A stretch of DNA of 64,000 bases from JAUYIV01 sp040882645 (GCA_040882645.1 JBBEAX010000081.1:1-64000), one strand, 5' to 3'; counted from the first letter of the stretch, positions 10,919 through 19,560 are shown. Made by a program: numbers and translations. The notes: generated from the letters alone by a model not told the origin.

Positions 10919-11386
10919 GTGACCGTTGTATCGCGCTTGGCGCGTACCCGCTTGCTGGGGCTGCTCGGGCTGGGGCTTCTCTTGATCGCCTGTGGCGGCG
11001 AGACGGCAGCGACCACTACTGCGCCGACCGAGGCCGGCGGCACCGGCACCACGACGGCCGAGGGGCTTCCGGGCTCGTTGGATGGCGAGCTCATCGAATT
11101 CGAGGTTCCCGTTGAGGGTTTGGCCGTCGCCGATGCGCTTGACGAAGCGGCGGGTCCGGTGGTGGTGTACGGGCAGCTGTTCGACGATGGTGACGGCCTT
11201 CGCCTGTGCGGTGGCCTCACCCGGGCGCTGCCGCCGGCTTGTGTGGGGGAACCGCTGTGGATCGACGGTCTGGATACGACGGGCCTGGCATTCGAGGTCG
11301 ACGATGCCACCAGATGGTCGGAGGACGCAATCGTGCTCGAAGGAATTCTCGACGGAGACACCTTGCGCGATGCCCGAGTGCGATGA
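10919..11386 (+). CDS. Small lipoprotein of unknown function
   Basis: The protein has 155 residues. A short basic N-terminus and a hydrophobic segment end in the lipobox LLIAC (C25), followed by a Thr/Gly-rich linker (about 30-48). A globular domain of about 105 residues follows with two cysteines (LRLCGG and PPACVG) that could form a disulfide. The frame is open further upstream, but that part is heptad-repeat DNA, so GTG 10919 is preferred. No family is recognised. It lies between smpB and ssrA but has no evident link to trans-translation. Confidence 0.75.
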   Translation: MTVVSRLARTRLLGLLGLGLLLIACGGETAATTTAPTEAGGTGTTTAEGLPGSLDGELIEFEVPVEGLAVADALDEAAGPVVVYGQLFDDGDGLRLCGGLTRALPPACVGEPLWIDGLDTTGLAFEVDDATRWSEDAIVLEGILDGDTLRDARVR

Positions 11387-11466
11387 AGGGGCGGCGGCTG
11401 GTCGGAATCTCTGGTGAGCGGGGGTGGTTGTTACAGTCGCATAGAGCGCTCCACGCGCGACCCCCT

Positions 11467-11813
11467 GGGGGTGACGTGGTTTCGACTGTGAGGTCGAGGC
11501 GCCGGTAGCGAGCCGAGGTCCCCGGAGTCCTCGTTAAAGAACCGGGACAAACATACGTGCCGAAGACAACTTCGCACTGGCTGCCTAACTAAGCGGCCCG
11601 TCCGACCGGAGGGCTCCCCCCTCACCGGACCCGGGCGTCGCAATGGGGGATGCTCCCGCCGGGATGCCGGGACCGGCGGGTCAAGACAACTCTGGCTCAG
11701 GGGGTAGGTCCGCCCGCCGATAGGGTCCTGCCTTCCAAAAATATCTATCGGCTGCGCTCGGAGAACCGTCGTCAACAACTCACAGGACCGGGGTTCGACT
11801 CCCCGCACCTCCA
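11467..11813 (+). ncRNA. ssrA: Transfer-messenger RNA
   Basis: The 5' end GGGGGTG pairs with CACCTCC at the 3' end (11806-11812), followed by discriminator A11813. The conserved GTGGTTTCGAC lies just inside the 5' end, and the T-arm GGGGTTCGACTCCCC lies at the 3' end. The tag reading frame ends at 11586-11588 (TAA) and encodes AEDNFALAA at its end. If resumption is at GGG 11544, the tag would be GTNIRAEDNFALAA. The ALAA ending is the proteolysis signal recognised by ClpXP, which is also encoded in this window. The 3' CCA is not encoded. The length of 347 bases is normal. Confidence 0.95.
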
Positions 11814-11820
11814 CAACGAC

Positions 11821-11850
11821 CTCGAACCCGCCGAGATAGGCGGGTTCGAG
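11821..11850 (+). terminator. Terminator of ssrA
   Basis: A perfect 12-bp stem (CTCGAACCCGCC / GGCGGGTTCGAG) with a 6-base loop is followed by CCTTTTC. It begins 7 bases after the tmRNA end. Confidence 0.85.
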
Positions 11851-11877
11851 CCTTTTCGGCGAGGCGTCAATGGCCCA

Positions 11878-11883
11878 TACACT
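11878..11883 (+). promoter_or_regulatory. Putative -10 box of a leaderless promoter
   Basis: TACACT, then 6 bases, then the ATG at 11890. It supports that start over upstream in-frame starts that would overlap the tmRNA. Confidence 0.5.
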
Positions 11884-11889
11884 GCCCCG

Positions 11890-12600
11890 ATGCAACCCCC
11901 GGCGACACCGGGCACTCCGTGGCGGGCATCATTGATCGCCGTGATTGCGGCCGGAATCGCCCTCTCCGTCGTCGTGGTCGCGGTGATGTTCTCCGGATCG
12001 TCCAACCCCGAGCCGGGGCACGAAAGCCGGACATCCTTGGTGGGTTCGGGCCCCCAATACTCCTCGGTGGAAACGCTCGCTGCTGACTCCCACCTGGTGG
12101 CGCTCGTTGAGATTGTCGGCGTCGTCGCCCGTGAAGTCGATCGGGGCGGCGACCTCGACGTCGACCCTGTAAGCGGTGAGCCGATTCCCGGGTTCCCGGT
12201 GATGTTCGTCGGCGCCCGAGTTGAGTCCGTGATCGCAGCATCCATGATCGACCGGATCGAAGTTGGCTCGGTAATCCCCATCGTCCGCTTCGATAGTGCG
12301 GCGCGGTCCATCCCCGGCGAATCCGAACTCGGTGACGGCGATTGGTTCGTGATCTTCCTCAAGTACCGGGCGGCGGATTCCGCCCCGGGTATCTCGTCAG
12401 TTGAGGGGTTCTTCACCGTTCTTGGAGGCGACGACGGGGTGTTTCAGATCATCGATGACCGGGCGATCAGCCGCGGCCGCGTCCAGTCGTTGCTCGAGGC
12501 CGATGTCGAACTCGTCATCCCAGAGGGTCAAGAGGCTCCGCGACTCGACGTCGACCTGTCGGACATGATCGCGATCGTGGACGAGGCCCTGGCGGGTTGA
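11890..12600 (+). CDS. Membrane-anchored protein of unknown function
   Basis: The protein has 236 residues. One membrane segment lies near the N-terminus (about 13-36, SLIAVIAAGIALSVVVVAVM) and the rest is probably extracytoplasmic. The mature part contains GDGDWFVIFLKYRAAD and LGGDDGVFQIIDDRA, which resemble a beta-rich fold, but I do not recognise the family. The open frame begins at 11650 inside ssrA. The TACACT box and the tmRNA terminator both show that the real start is ATG 11890. A strong hairpin follows the stop. Confidence 0.75.
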   Translation: MQPPATPGTPWRASLIAVIAAGIALSVVVVAVMFSGSSNPEPGHESRTSLVGSGPQYSSVETLAADSHLVALVEIVGVVAREVDRGGDLDVDPVSGEPIPGFPVMFVGARVESVIAASMIDRIEVGSVIPIVRFDSAARSIPGESELGDGDWFVIFLKYRAADSAPGISSVEGFFTVLGGDDGVFQIIDDRAISRGRVQSLLEADVELVIPEGQEAPRLDVDLSDMIAIVDEALAG

Positions 12601-12627
12601 CCCGGTTGACGCACTGGGTCACCTGAA

Positions 12628-12653
12628 GAGAGCCCGCCTCGCGGCGGGCTCTC
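12628..12653. terminator. Bidirectional terminator
   Basis: A perfect 11-bp stem GAGAGCCCGCC / GGCGGGCTCTC has a TCGC loop. It lies between the convergent genes ending at 12600 and 12673. Confidence 0.75.
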
Positions 12654-12672
12654 ACGCGAATTGGGTGGGCTC

Positions 12673-13242
12673 TCAGTCCATCACTGGTTCGCCGTCGGGG
12701 TCGACCACCCACCAGTTGCTGCCGTTGCCCTGGCCGCGAGCGTCCCCTGGGGTCACGTCGGGCAGGTAGTAGTACAGCGGCCATCCGTTGTAGGTCACCT
12801 CGAGGCTTCCGTCCGGCCGCGGGGTGGAGCCAAGAAGGGCGGGGTCGATGCCCGCCCCCGCGCCGACGGCGCCATCGTCCTCGAACGGTGGCCAGGTGGT
12901 TGCACAGGTACCGGTGCAGGTAGGAGCCGACTGATTGTCGGGCAGGAACAGATAGAGGGTGAACCCATCTTGATCGACCAGGATCTCACCGTGCTCGTCG
13001 TCCTCCGCAGTCGTCAAGAATCGTCCTGTGGTGGCCACACTCGTCGTGGTGGCGGCTTCTGTGGTGGTGGTCCCTTCGGCGGTGGTGGTCGTAGCGGCGC
13101 CGGTGGTGGTGGTGGTGGTGCTGGCCACGGTGGTCGTCGTGCTCGCGGCGGTGCTCGTCGTGGTCGATGCCGACGAATCGTCGTCGCCGCACGCGGCCAG
13201 GACCAGGAGCAATGCCACGCTCAGCAGGGTTTTGGTATGCAT
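12673..13242 (-). CDS. Lipoprotein with secreted Lipoprotein_15-type repeats
   Basis: The protein has 189 residues. The signal peptide ends in the lipobox VLAAC, followed by about 60 residues of Thr/Ala/Ser linker. Two repeats of the family known as PF03640 follow: ILVDQDGFTLYLFLPD with SAPTCTGTCATTWPPF, and VTYNGWPLYYYLPD with NWWVVDPDG. The biochemical function of these repeats is unknown. ATG 13242 is chosen because AGGAGAACC precedes it; the open frame continues upstream without a signal peptide. It is convergent with the gene before it. Confidence 0.85.
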   Translation of the reverse strand: MHTKTLLSVALLLVLAACGDDDSSASTTTSTAASTTTTVASTTTTTTGAATTTTAEGTTTTEAATTTSVATTGRFLTTAEDDEHGEILVDQDGFTLYLFLPDNQSAPTCTGTCATTWPPFEDDGAVGAGAGIDPALLGSTPRPDGSLEVTYNGWPLYYYLPDVTPGDARGQGNGSNWWVVDPDGEPVMD

Positions 13243-13363
13243 CTGGTTCTCCTGTTTCGAGAAACGGTCGATGACGGTTATCCCCTGATTTCCATCAGTC
13301 AACCCTGGGTGAGAGCAAATATCGGTGCCCGCTAACGTCCGATGACCTCAGGAGGGGATCAAC

Positions 13364-13762
13364 TTGAAACACATGATGCGTATGGCGATCGTGTCGGTGG
13401 CTGCCGTGCTCGTGGTGGCAGCCTGCGGCGATGACGACGCGACGACGACCACCGCCGCGCCCGCGGCGACCACGACCGTGGCATCGGCGACCACCGCGCC
13501 GACAGGGACCGGCGAGACCGAGGACGTGTCGATCGAGGGCTTTGCGTTCGTTCCGCAGAACCTCACCGTGTCGGTCGGAACGACAGTTCGGTGGACCAAC
13601 GCGGACGCGACCACCCACACGGCGACTGCCGTCGGCGGCGAGTTCAACGGGTCCATGGCCGGTGGAGCGACCTTTGAGCACACCTTCACGGCTCCGGGGG
13701 TGGTCGATTATGTGTGTTCCATCCACCCCACCATGACCGGGGAGATCACCGTCGAAGGGTGA
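13364..13762 (+). CDS. Cupredoxin-domain lipoprotein (plastocyanin-like)
   Basis: The protein has 132 residues. Its signal peptide has lipobox VVAAC and is followed by a Thr-rich linker to about residue 50. A plastocyanin/azurin-type domain follows, with type-1 copper ligands in order: His in TTHTATA, then Cys, His and Met in VDYVCSIHPTMTGEI. It is likely an extracellular electron carrier or copper-binding protein anchored to the membrane. The TTG start at 13364 has AGGAGG 7 bases upstream. No redox partner is adjacent. Confidence 0.88.
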   Translation: MKHMMRMAIVSVAAVLVVAACGDDDATTTTAAPAATTTVASATTAPTGTGETEDVSIEGFAFVPQNLTVSVGTTVRWTNADATTHTATAVGGEFNGSMAGGATFEHTFTAPGVVDYVCSIHPTMTGEITVEG

Positions 13763-13784
13763 ACCGGATACCGAGTGATCGATG

Positions 13785-13806
13785 GGGCCGGCCTGCGGGC
13801 CGGCCC
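13785..13806. terminator. Terminator hairpin between convergent genes
   Basis: A perfect 9-bp stem GGGCCGGCC / GGCCGGCCC has loop TGCG and is followed by TTTC. It separates the cupredoxin gene and the minus-strand ABC operon. Confidence 0.75.
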
Positions 13807-13813
13807 TTTCGCG

Positions 13814-14617
13814 TCAGGAGAGCAGCAGCTTGTCGAGCCGGCGGGCCGTGATCGCCACCCCCACCGCCCCCATCCCTATCAGGAAGCCGAGGTGCCCGGC
13901 GATGCTCCAGTCGAACGACCCGAGGGTGCAGGCGCGGATGAGTTCGACCCCGTGGTAGAGCGGCGAAAAGCGGGCGATCGTCTGGATCGCTTCCGGATAG
14001 ACGTCGAGCGGATAGAAGGTCCCTGAGAAGAGGAACAGCGGCAGCGTGACCATGTTCACCAGGTCGAAATCCTGCCACGACTTCATGAAGGTGGTGGCAG
14101 TCATCCCCACCGCGGCGAAGGCGAATCCGATGAGCACCGCGGCCGGGATCGCCATGACCGCCCATGCGGAATGCACGTAGCCGAAGATCGTGATGACGAC
14201 GAGGAACGCCACGGCGTACAGGAGCCCGCGGCCAAGCGACCAGGCGATCTCGCCGACCGCGATGTGGCGGGGGAGCATCGGGGTGGAGAGAATTGCGTCG
14301 TACACCTTGCCGTACCGCAGCTTGAAGAAGATGTTGAAAGTCGACTCGTAGACGGCGCCGTTCATCGCCGAGGCCGCCAGCAGGGCTGGGGCGACGAAGG
14401 CGGCGTAGGTCACCATCGTCCCGTCCGGTCCGGGCACGTCGCCGACGAGCTTGCCGATGCCCACACCGATCGAGAACAGATAGAAGACCGGCTCGAAGAA
14501 TCCCGAGAAGACGATGATCCAGATGCGTCGATAGACGAGGAAGCTCCGCTCGAGCATCCGGAGGGCGCTGCCAGGCATGAACGGGGGTACCACCCTGGTG
14601 TGGAGGGTCGCACTCAT
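13814..14617 (-). CDS. ABC-2 type transporter permease
   Basis: This 267-residue protein has about six membrane segments and ends in an RRLDKLLLS tail. Its ABC-2 exporter features include FSGFFEPVFYLFSIGVGIGK, ALLAASAMNGAVYES and the FLFSGTFYPLDVYP segment. They match NodJ/DrrB-like permeases. Its start overlaps the stop of the next permease by 4 bases. With the second permease and the ATPase it forms a three-gene operon, read ATPase first. The frame extends far upstream through its neighbour, but ATG 14617 is the natural coupled start. The substrate is unknown; drugs, lipids or polysaccharides are typical for the family. Confidence 0.88.
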   Translation of the reverse strand: MSATLHTRVVPPFMPGSALRMLERSFLVYRRIWIIVFSGFFEPVFYLFSIGVGIGKLVGDVPGPDGTMVTYAAFVAPALLAASAMNGAVYESTFNIFFKLRYGKVYDAILSTPMLPRHIAVGEIAWSLGRGLLYAVAFLVVITIFGYVHSAWAVMAIPAAVLIGFAFAAVGMTATTFMKSWQDFDLVNMVTLPLFLFSGTFYPLDVYPEAIQTIARFSPLYHGVELIRACTLGSFDWSIAGHLGFLIGMGAVGVAITARRLDKLLLS

Positions 14618-15402
14618 TTGACGAGGCGCTTTCGCATCGTCCTCGTGGCCAGGACCATTCCGAGCAGTATGAGCGCGAGGAGGTACCCGATGCTCACGAG
14701 CGGGTTCACCTCGAACTCGGTTCCGAGTGCGAGTCCGCGGCATAGCGACACGCCGTGCCAGAGGGGTGTGGCGTAGGCGACCGGCTGCAGCCACCCGGGG
14801 AGTTGCGTCACCGGAAAGAAGGTCCCCGAGAACAGGAACAACGGGGTGATGCCGAAACGGAAGAGCGAGGACAGGCCCTGCTCGTCCTTGAGTCGGGCGG
14901 TGTACGCGGTCACGATCCCGGCGAAGGCCATCCCGGTGGCCACAGCAGGGGGTATCGCCAGCAATCCCTCGACCACAGTGGTGGCTCCGAAGACGGTCAT
15001 CACCGCCGAGTAGACGAGCGTAACGAACACCAACCGGATCCCGACCCATCCGAGATGCCCCACCACCAGGTCGGTTACTCCGATCGGGGTCGCCAGCACC
15101 GCGTCGTAGCTCTTGCGCCATTTGATACCGGCCATCACCGGGAAGGCCGAGTCGCTGGCCCCGGTCGTCATTGCAGTGGCCGCCAGCAGGCCGGGTGCGA
15201 GGAACGTGAGGTAGGGGATGTCGAGCGTCGCATCGCCCGAACCGCTGTCCACCAGTTTGCCGAGCCCGACGCCCATCGCCAGTAGAAACAGAATGGGATT
15301 GAAGAACGTGCTCACCAGGCTGCCGCGGTAGGTGCGGCGATACACCCGAGCCGAAGCCTCGATGAGCCGGGCCGGGTGGGAGAGGTTGATCCCGATCATC
15401 AC
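14614..15402 (-). CDS. ABC-2 type transporter permease
   Basis: This 262-residue paralogue of the next gene has the same plan: FFNPILFLLAMGVGLGKLVD, GLLAATAMTTGASDS, then FLFSGTFFPVTQLPGWLQPV. The two permeases probably form a heterodimer. The start is GTG 15402 (or the adjacent ATG). It overlaps the ATPase gene stop at 15399, giving translational coupling. Confidence 0.88.
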   Translation of the reverse strand: MMIGINLSHPARLIEASARVYRRTYRGSLVSTFFNPILFLLAMGVGLGKLVDSGSGDATLDIPYLTFLAPGLLAATAMTTGASDSAFPVMAGIKWRKSYDAVLATPIGVTDLVVGHLGWVGIRLVFVTLVYSAVMTVFGATTVVEGLLAIPPAVATGMAFAGIVTAYTARLKDEQGLSSLFRFGITPLFLFSGTFFPVTQLPGWLQPVAYATPLWHGVSLCRGLALGTEFEVNPLVSIGYLLALILLGMVLATRTMRKRLVK

Positions 15403-16325
15403 TCGACCAGGGACCGACCGGTGAGATGGAGGAAGACGTCTTCGAGCGTCGCTCGCCGGCTGACGGTCGACTCGGGGACCAACCCGCGGGCGTGGACCTC
15501 CTCGAAGGCGTGGTCGGCATCGTTGGTGTACACCAACACCCGGTCAGGAAGGATCTCGATTCGGGTGCCGAGATCCCGGAGTTTGTCGGCATGCTCTTCC
15601 TGGGTGCCGACCTCGAATCTCAGCTCGAGGACTTCGCGGGTCGAGTGCTGTTCGATCAGTTCCCGGGGGGATCCCTCGGCCACGATCTTTCCCTTGTCCA
15701 TGATTACCAGCCGGTCACAGAGCTGCTCGGCCTCGTCCATGTAGTGGGTGGTGATGATCAGGGTCACTCCCTCCCGCTTGAGGCGATACAGGCGGTCCCA
15801 CAGCAGGTGGCGCGCCTGGGGGTCAAGGCCGGTGGTCGGTTCGTCGAGGAGCAGCAGCTCGGGGGAGTTGATGAGCCCTCGGGCGATCGTCAGCCGCCGC
15901 TTCATGCCGCCCGACAGCGGCTCGACCCGGCTCTTTCTGCGTTCATCGAGCTGGGCGAACTTGAGAAGCTCGTCGATCCGTCCGTCGATCACCTTCTTGG
16001 GCAGGCCGAAGTAGCGACCGTAGATGAGGAGGTTCTCGTAGACGGTGAGTTCCTCGTCGAGGTTGTCTTCTTGGGGGACCACGCCCAGCCGCGCCCGGAT
16101 TCGGGCCCCGTCCTGGGCAGGGTCCATCCCCAGGACTCGCAGCTCACCCGAGGTGACCGGCGACACGGAGCCGATCATTCGCATCGTCGACGACTTGCCC
16201 GCCCCGTTGGGGCCGAGAAAGCCAAAGACCTCCCCTGATCTCACCTCGAAGTCGATGTCGTCAACGGCTACCAACTCACCGAATGACTTGCGAAGGTTGC
16301 GGGCTGTGACGAGTGGTTCCGACAT
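15399..16325 (-). CDS. ABC transporter ATP-binding protein (NodI/DrrA type)
   Basis: The protein has 308 residues. Walker A is GPNGAGKSS, the signature is LSGGMKRRLTIARG, Walker B is LLLLDEPTTGLD, and the switch histidine is in TTHYMDEAEQL. A C-terminal extension of about 80 residues is typical of DrrA/NodI ATPases. It is the first gene of the minus-strand exporter operon. TACCGT lies 9 bases before its ATG with no ribosome site, suggesting a leaderless transcript. Confidence 0.92.
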   Translation of the reverse strand: MSEPLVTARNLRKSFGELVAVDDIDFEVRSGEVFGFLGPNGAGKSSTMRMIGSVSPVTSGELRVLGMDPAQDGARIRARLGVVPQEDNLDEELTVYENLLIYGRYFGLPKKVIDGRIDELLKFAQLDERRKSRVEPLSGGMKRRLTIARGLINSPELLLLDEPTTGLDPQARHLLWDRLYRLKREGVTLIITTHYMDEAEQLCDRLVIMDKGKIVAEGSPRELIEQHSTREVLELRFEVGTQEEHADKLRDLGTRIEILPDRVLVYTNDADHAFEEVHARGLVPESTVSRRATLEDVFLHLTGRSLVE

Positions 16326-16376
16326 GGCGACGGAACGGTAGTAGCCGCCGATGTCACGAAAGTGGAGTGCCGGCGA

Positions 16377-17531
16377 TCAGGTGGTGGAGCCGGGAATCCA
16401 GTCGCGGAGCCGTTGGCGCTTGGCGGTCGTCACTGCCTGGTCGACCAGATCGTCGATCGCAGCAGCAACTGAGACGGCCTGCGCCGGCTTGGTGGATACC
16501 GCCACCCGACCACCATCGCTGATGTCGCACAGTTCCCGGCTCCTCGCCGATGCCTCGTAGGTGCCGATGTGTTCAGCTCGGGTCCGGATCTCGCTCTTGC
16601 TGAGGCCGAGCAGGGGGCGCAGCACGGGAATGGGCACCATCCGGTCGAGGCTGGCGAGGTTGTCGAGGGTCTGGGTCGAGACCTGGCCGAGAGATTCGCC
16701 ACTGACCAATGCCCGGCTGTCGGCGAGGTCGGCGGTGATCCGGTCGGCGGCGAGGTACATCAGCGCCTTCAGGGCCATCTGGCGCATGCGGGGATCGACC
16801 CTGCGGGTGAGTTCTGGAACCAGCGGCTCGATGTCGGCGAGAATCCACCATGGGTCACTGCCTGCCCCGAAGCGTTCGAACAGGTCGTGGGCGATCCCGG
16901 CGGCGTGGTCTGCCTGCCCGCACCCCAGGGAGAAATGGAGGTAGTCGAGAGTCACGCCGCGGCGGGCGACCATGTACGCCGCCACCGGGGAGTCGATTCC
17001 GCCGCTGAACATCGCCAGCGCCCGGCCCTGGGTGCCCAGAGGGAAGCCCCCGACCGCCGGGTGACGCTCCACGGTGAGGTCGGCGACCCCATCGACCACC
17101 CGGACGACCACCGTGACCTCGGGGTTGGTGAGGTCGACCCGACCGCCGGCTTCGACGAGGCGGGAGCCGGCGGCGACGGCGAGGTCCTGAGAAGTCCACG
17201 AGTGCGAGCCCATCCGACGCGGCCTCACCGCGAACGAGCGCCCGGTGACGGCGGCGGCAAACCGATCGGCGACGGTGTCGGCGAGGTCCTCCAAGTCGGT
17301 GGCGGCAACCCGCTCGACCCTTTCGACGGCGGCGATACCAAAGATGCGGCTGAGTCGTTCCACCGATCGAGGGTCGGTGGACTCGACCTCAAGGCGGTGG
17401 CCGGCGAGTCGGGTGACCCGTACCGCACCATTCAGCGAGGCTGCAATGTTCTCGGTCAGGACGCGCTGCATCCGGCGCTGGGTGCGCGGCGACTTCAGGT
17501 AGATCTCGGTATCGAGGGCGACTACGAGCAT
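16377..17531 (-). CDS. thiI: tRNA 4-thiouridine synthetase ThiI
   Basis: The protein has 384 residues. The N-terminal ferredoxin-like and THUMP region spans about 1-160 (with RRMGSHSWTSQDLAVAAGSR). The PP-loop ATP-pyrophosphatase motif FSGGIDSPVAA follows. A C-terminal part has GESLGQVSTQTLDNL and LRPLLGLSKSEI. It adenylates U8 of tRNA and transfers sulfur, and may supply thiazole synthesis. There is no C-terminal rhodanese domain, the common short form outside gamma-proteobacteria. The frame is open to 17576, but ATG 17531 begins at the conserved MLVVAL segment. Confidence 0.93.
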   Translation of the reverse strand: MLVVALDTEIYLKSPRTQRRMQRVLTENIAASLNGAVRVTRLAGHRLEVESTDPRSVERLSRIFGIAAVERVERVAATDLEDLADTVADRFAAAVTGRSFAVRPRRMGSHSWTSQDLAVAAGSRLVEAGGRVDLTNPEVTVVVRVVDGVADLTVERHPAVGGFPLGTQGRALAMFSGGIDSPVAAYMVARRGVTLDYLHFSLGCGQADHAAGIAHDLFERFGAGSDPWWILADIEPLVPELTRRVDPRMRQMALKALMYLAADRITADLADSRALVSGESLGQVSTQTLDNLASLDRMVPIPVLRPLLGLSKSEIRTRAEHIGTYEASARSRELCDISDGGRVAVSTKPAQAVSVAAAIDDLVDQAVTTAKRQRLRDWIPGSTT

Positions 17532-17592
17532 TACACGGCCCGGATGGGGAGGGAGATCCCGAGGATACCGCCTCACCCGGCCGACGAAGGCC

Positions 17593-17598
17593 TATGGT
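17593..17598 (+). promoter_or_regulatory. Putative -10 box of a leaderless promoter
   Basis: TATGGT, then 7 bases, then ATG 17606. The spacing argues that ATG 17606, not the in-frame ATG at 17594 inside the box, is the start. Confidence 0.5.
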
Positions 17599-17605
17599 CG
17601 AGACC

Positions 17606-18451
17606 ATGAATCCACGCACTACCCGCATCCTCATCGTGTTGGCTGCGGTGAGCGTCGCGTTGTTGCTCGTCCTGGTCGCGATCATGCTTGCCGGAGACGG
17701 AGACGGCGGCGGCGAGGCGGCCACCACGTCGTCGATCGACGCCCCCACCACCACGACCGCGGGGGGCGTGACGACCACGACCGGGGATACCTCCGTCACC
17801 ACCCAGCCGGCCACCACGACCACCGCGTCGCCGGCGACTTCCATCACCGGGACCACCGGTGCCTGCTCCGCGATGCCCGGCGCGACGACTCCGGCGTTGG
17901 ACGCGCCCGGGGTGACGTCGGTTCTCGGCGATTTCGACGGCGTCGGAGGTGCATCGGACCTGCTGATCGCCTATCACGATGGGGATGGAGACTCGTTCGT
18001 CCAGGTGGCCCTCGACTACGGCTACGCCGCCGAGCTGCCGGTGGAAGGGCCGGCGCGGGCGTACGGGACCCGGGACTTTGGGGGTGTTGCCGAACACGTC
18101 GGGTTCGCGGCAGTCTCGGCGGGGGCTTCGACGGAATTCGTTGGGTTCTTCCACCTCGACGGCTGCGAACTGCGATTGGCCGGGTTCGACGGAGGGGGAG
18201 ATGCCGTCTTCGGCGTGGGGGGGTCGGTGACCCATCTCGACGGAATCCGCTGCACCGCCGACGGGCTCGAGATCAGATCGGCGACCTCCGCCGATGGGGT
18301 CTCCTGGGAATACACCTCGGCCACCCTCCACTGGGTGCCTGGTCTCGGTGAATTTCAGACCGTGGCTTCGTCGATCGTCGTCCTCACCAGCCCTGCGGAC
18401 GACGACACGATTTTCGCTGCCGGGGCATTCGATTGCTTCCCCGGCGGCTGA
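17606..18451 (+). CDS. Anchored extracytoplasmic protein of unknown function
   Basis: The protein has 281 residues. An N-terminal membrane segment (about 8-30) is followed by a Gly/Asp stretch and a Thr-rich linker (to about 90). A globular domain of about 190 residues follows with four cysteines (TGACSAM, DGCELR, GIRCTA, FDCFPG). The start of the domain, VTSVLGDFDGVGGASDLLIA, resembles FG-GAP/VCBS-like repeats that often bind calcium (D-x-D-G), but only one clear copy is seen. The family is not recognised. Confidence 0.75.
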   Translation: MNPRTTRILIVLAAVSVALLLVLVAIMLAGDGDGGGEAATTSSIDAPTTTTAGGVTTTTGDTSVTTQPATTTTASPATSITGTTGACSAMPGATTPALDAPGVTSVLGDFDGVGGASDLLIAYHDGDGDSFVQVALDYGYAAELPVEGPARAYGTRDFGGVAEHVGFAAVSAGASTEFVGFFHLDGCELRLAGFDGGGDAVFGVGGSVTHLDGIRCTADGLEIRSATSADGVSWEYTSATLHWVPGLGEFQTVASSIVVLTSPADDDTIFAAGAFDCFPGG

Positions 18452-18464
18452 GGGTCAGGCAGAT

Positions 18465-18485
18465 CGGCGATTGGCGATTGGGAAG
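18465..18485. repeat. Short heptad array, TGGCGAT type
   Basis: CGGCGAT, TGGCGAT and TGGGAAG follow each other 13 bases after the preceding stop codon. The unit is the same as after secA. Confidence 0.6.
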
Positions 18486-18541
18486 ATGAGTCCGGCGCCG
18501 TTCGTGCCTGACGGCTTCCGGGGAGGCGCTCCTTACGGGGG

Positions 18542-18871
18542 TCAGCCGACCGCCTGCAGTATCCACAGCGACACCATGCCGATGGCGATGGTCGCCAGGA
18601 CGCTCTTGGTCCGCCATGCGACGACGCCGGCGATTGCCCCGGCGATGAACCGATCGGTGGCGAGGTCGAATTGGCCGGTGGAGTGGGTCAGGGCAGGCAG
18701 TACCAGCGCCGCCAGTACGGCAGCGGGGATGAAGCGAAGTATCCGACCCAGCATCGGCGGCACCTGCTCCACCCGGCCGAGGAGCGCCAGGAAGGACACC
18801 CGGATCAGCCAGGTGCCGAGCCCGATGATCCCGATCAGCGCCCAGATGAGTGCGGGGGAGTGGCTCGTCAT
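18542..18871 (-). CDS. azlD: AzlD family branched-chain amino acid export subunit
   Basis: This 109-residue membrane protein has four hydrophobic segments (ALIWALIGIIGLGTWLIRVS, the segment around FIPAAVLAALVLPAL, then AGAIAGVVAWRT and LATIAIGMVSLW). Its length and plan are those of AzlD/BrnE, the small subunit of the two-component exporter of branched-chain amino acids. The frame is open much further upstream through azlC, but ATG 18871 overlaps the azlC stop by 4 bases and is the coupled start. Confidence 0.9.
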   Translation of the reverse strand: MTSHSPALIWALIGIIGLGTWLIRVSFLALLGRVEQVPPMLGRILRFIPAAVLAALVLPALTHSTGQFDLATDRFIAGAIAGVVAWRTKSVLATIAIGMVSLWILQAVG

Positions 18872-19560
18872 CGGGTGACCTCGGCCAGGACGCCTGCGGA
18901 GATTCCCAGCGCGGCGGCGGCGAGCAGCCCGAGGTTCAACGGCAGGCCGATCAAGACGACCGCAGCGGCGCCGGCCACCAGCGCGGCTGCCCGGGTTCCC
19001 CGATCCTTGATGGCTGGGAAGAGCAGGGCCATGAAGACGAGAGGGATGGCGAAGTCGAGCGACCACTCCGGGGGAACTCCGGCACCGATCACGACGCCGA
19101 CGACCGAAGACACCTGCCAGGTCACCCACAGCGGGACGGCCGCCCCGAAGAAGAAGGCGGTTCTGAGCCCGAGATCCTGCTGGTCGCGTTCGAAGTGGAT
19201 GACGCTGACGGCGAATGCCTGATCGGTCAGCAGATAGGCAGCGAGCCCCTTTGCCGCCGGCTGGGCACCGCGCAGCCATGGAGCCAGCGAGGCGCTGTAC
19301 ATCCCGAACCGTGCATTGATCACCAGGGCGGTGAGGACGATCACCACCGGGGCAGCATCTCGGGCGACGAGGTCGACGGTGGCGAGTTGGGAGGCGCCGG
19401 CGAAGACGATCGGCGAGAGGGCAATCGCCTGGAGGGTGTCGAGGCCGGCTTCGACGGCCGCCACCCCGGCGATGACCCCGAACGGGAACACCCCGAGGAG
19501 GATCGGCAAGATGCTCCTGACGCCTGCCAGGAACGCGTCCCTGCGGGTGGCGGGGGGCAT
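18868..19560 (-). CDS. azlC: AzlC family branched-chain amino acid exporter
   Basis: The 230-residue protein has about 7-8 membrane segments. AzlC/BrnF motifs are visible: LLGVFPFGVIAGVAAVEAGL, FAGASQLATVDL, LVINARFGMYSASLAPWLRG and LLTDQAFAVS. With AzlD it exports isoleucine, leucine, valine or related compounds. A TAGTCT box lies 8 bases before the ATG on the minus strand, consistent with a leaderless start. Confidence 0.92.
   Translation of the reverse strand: MPPATRRDAFLAGVRSILPILLGVFPFGVIAGVAAVEAGLDTLQAIALSPIVFAGASQLATVDLVARDAAPVVIVLTALVINARFGMYSASLAPWLRGAQPAAKGLAAYLLTDQAFAVSVIHFERDQQDLGLRTAFFFGAAVPLWVTWQVSSVVGVVIGAGVPPEWSLDFAIPLVFMALLFPAIKDRGTRAAALVAGAAAVVLIGLPLNLGLLAAAALGISAGVLAEVTR

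Noticed and set aside
11650..11889. In-frame upstream extension of the 11890 gene across the tmRNA
   Set aside because: It overlaps the well-defined ssrA 3' part and its terminator. ATG 11890 follows a TACACT box by 6 bases and starts with a membrane segment.
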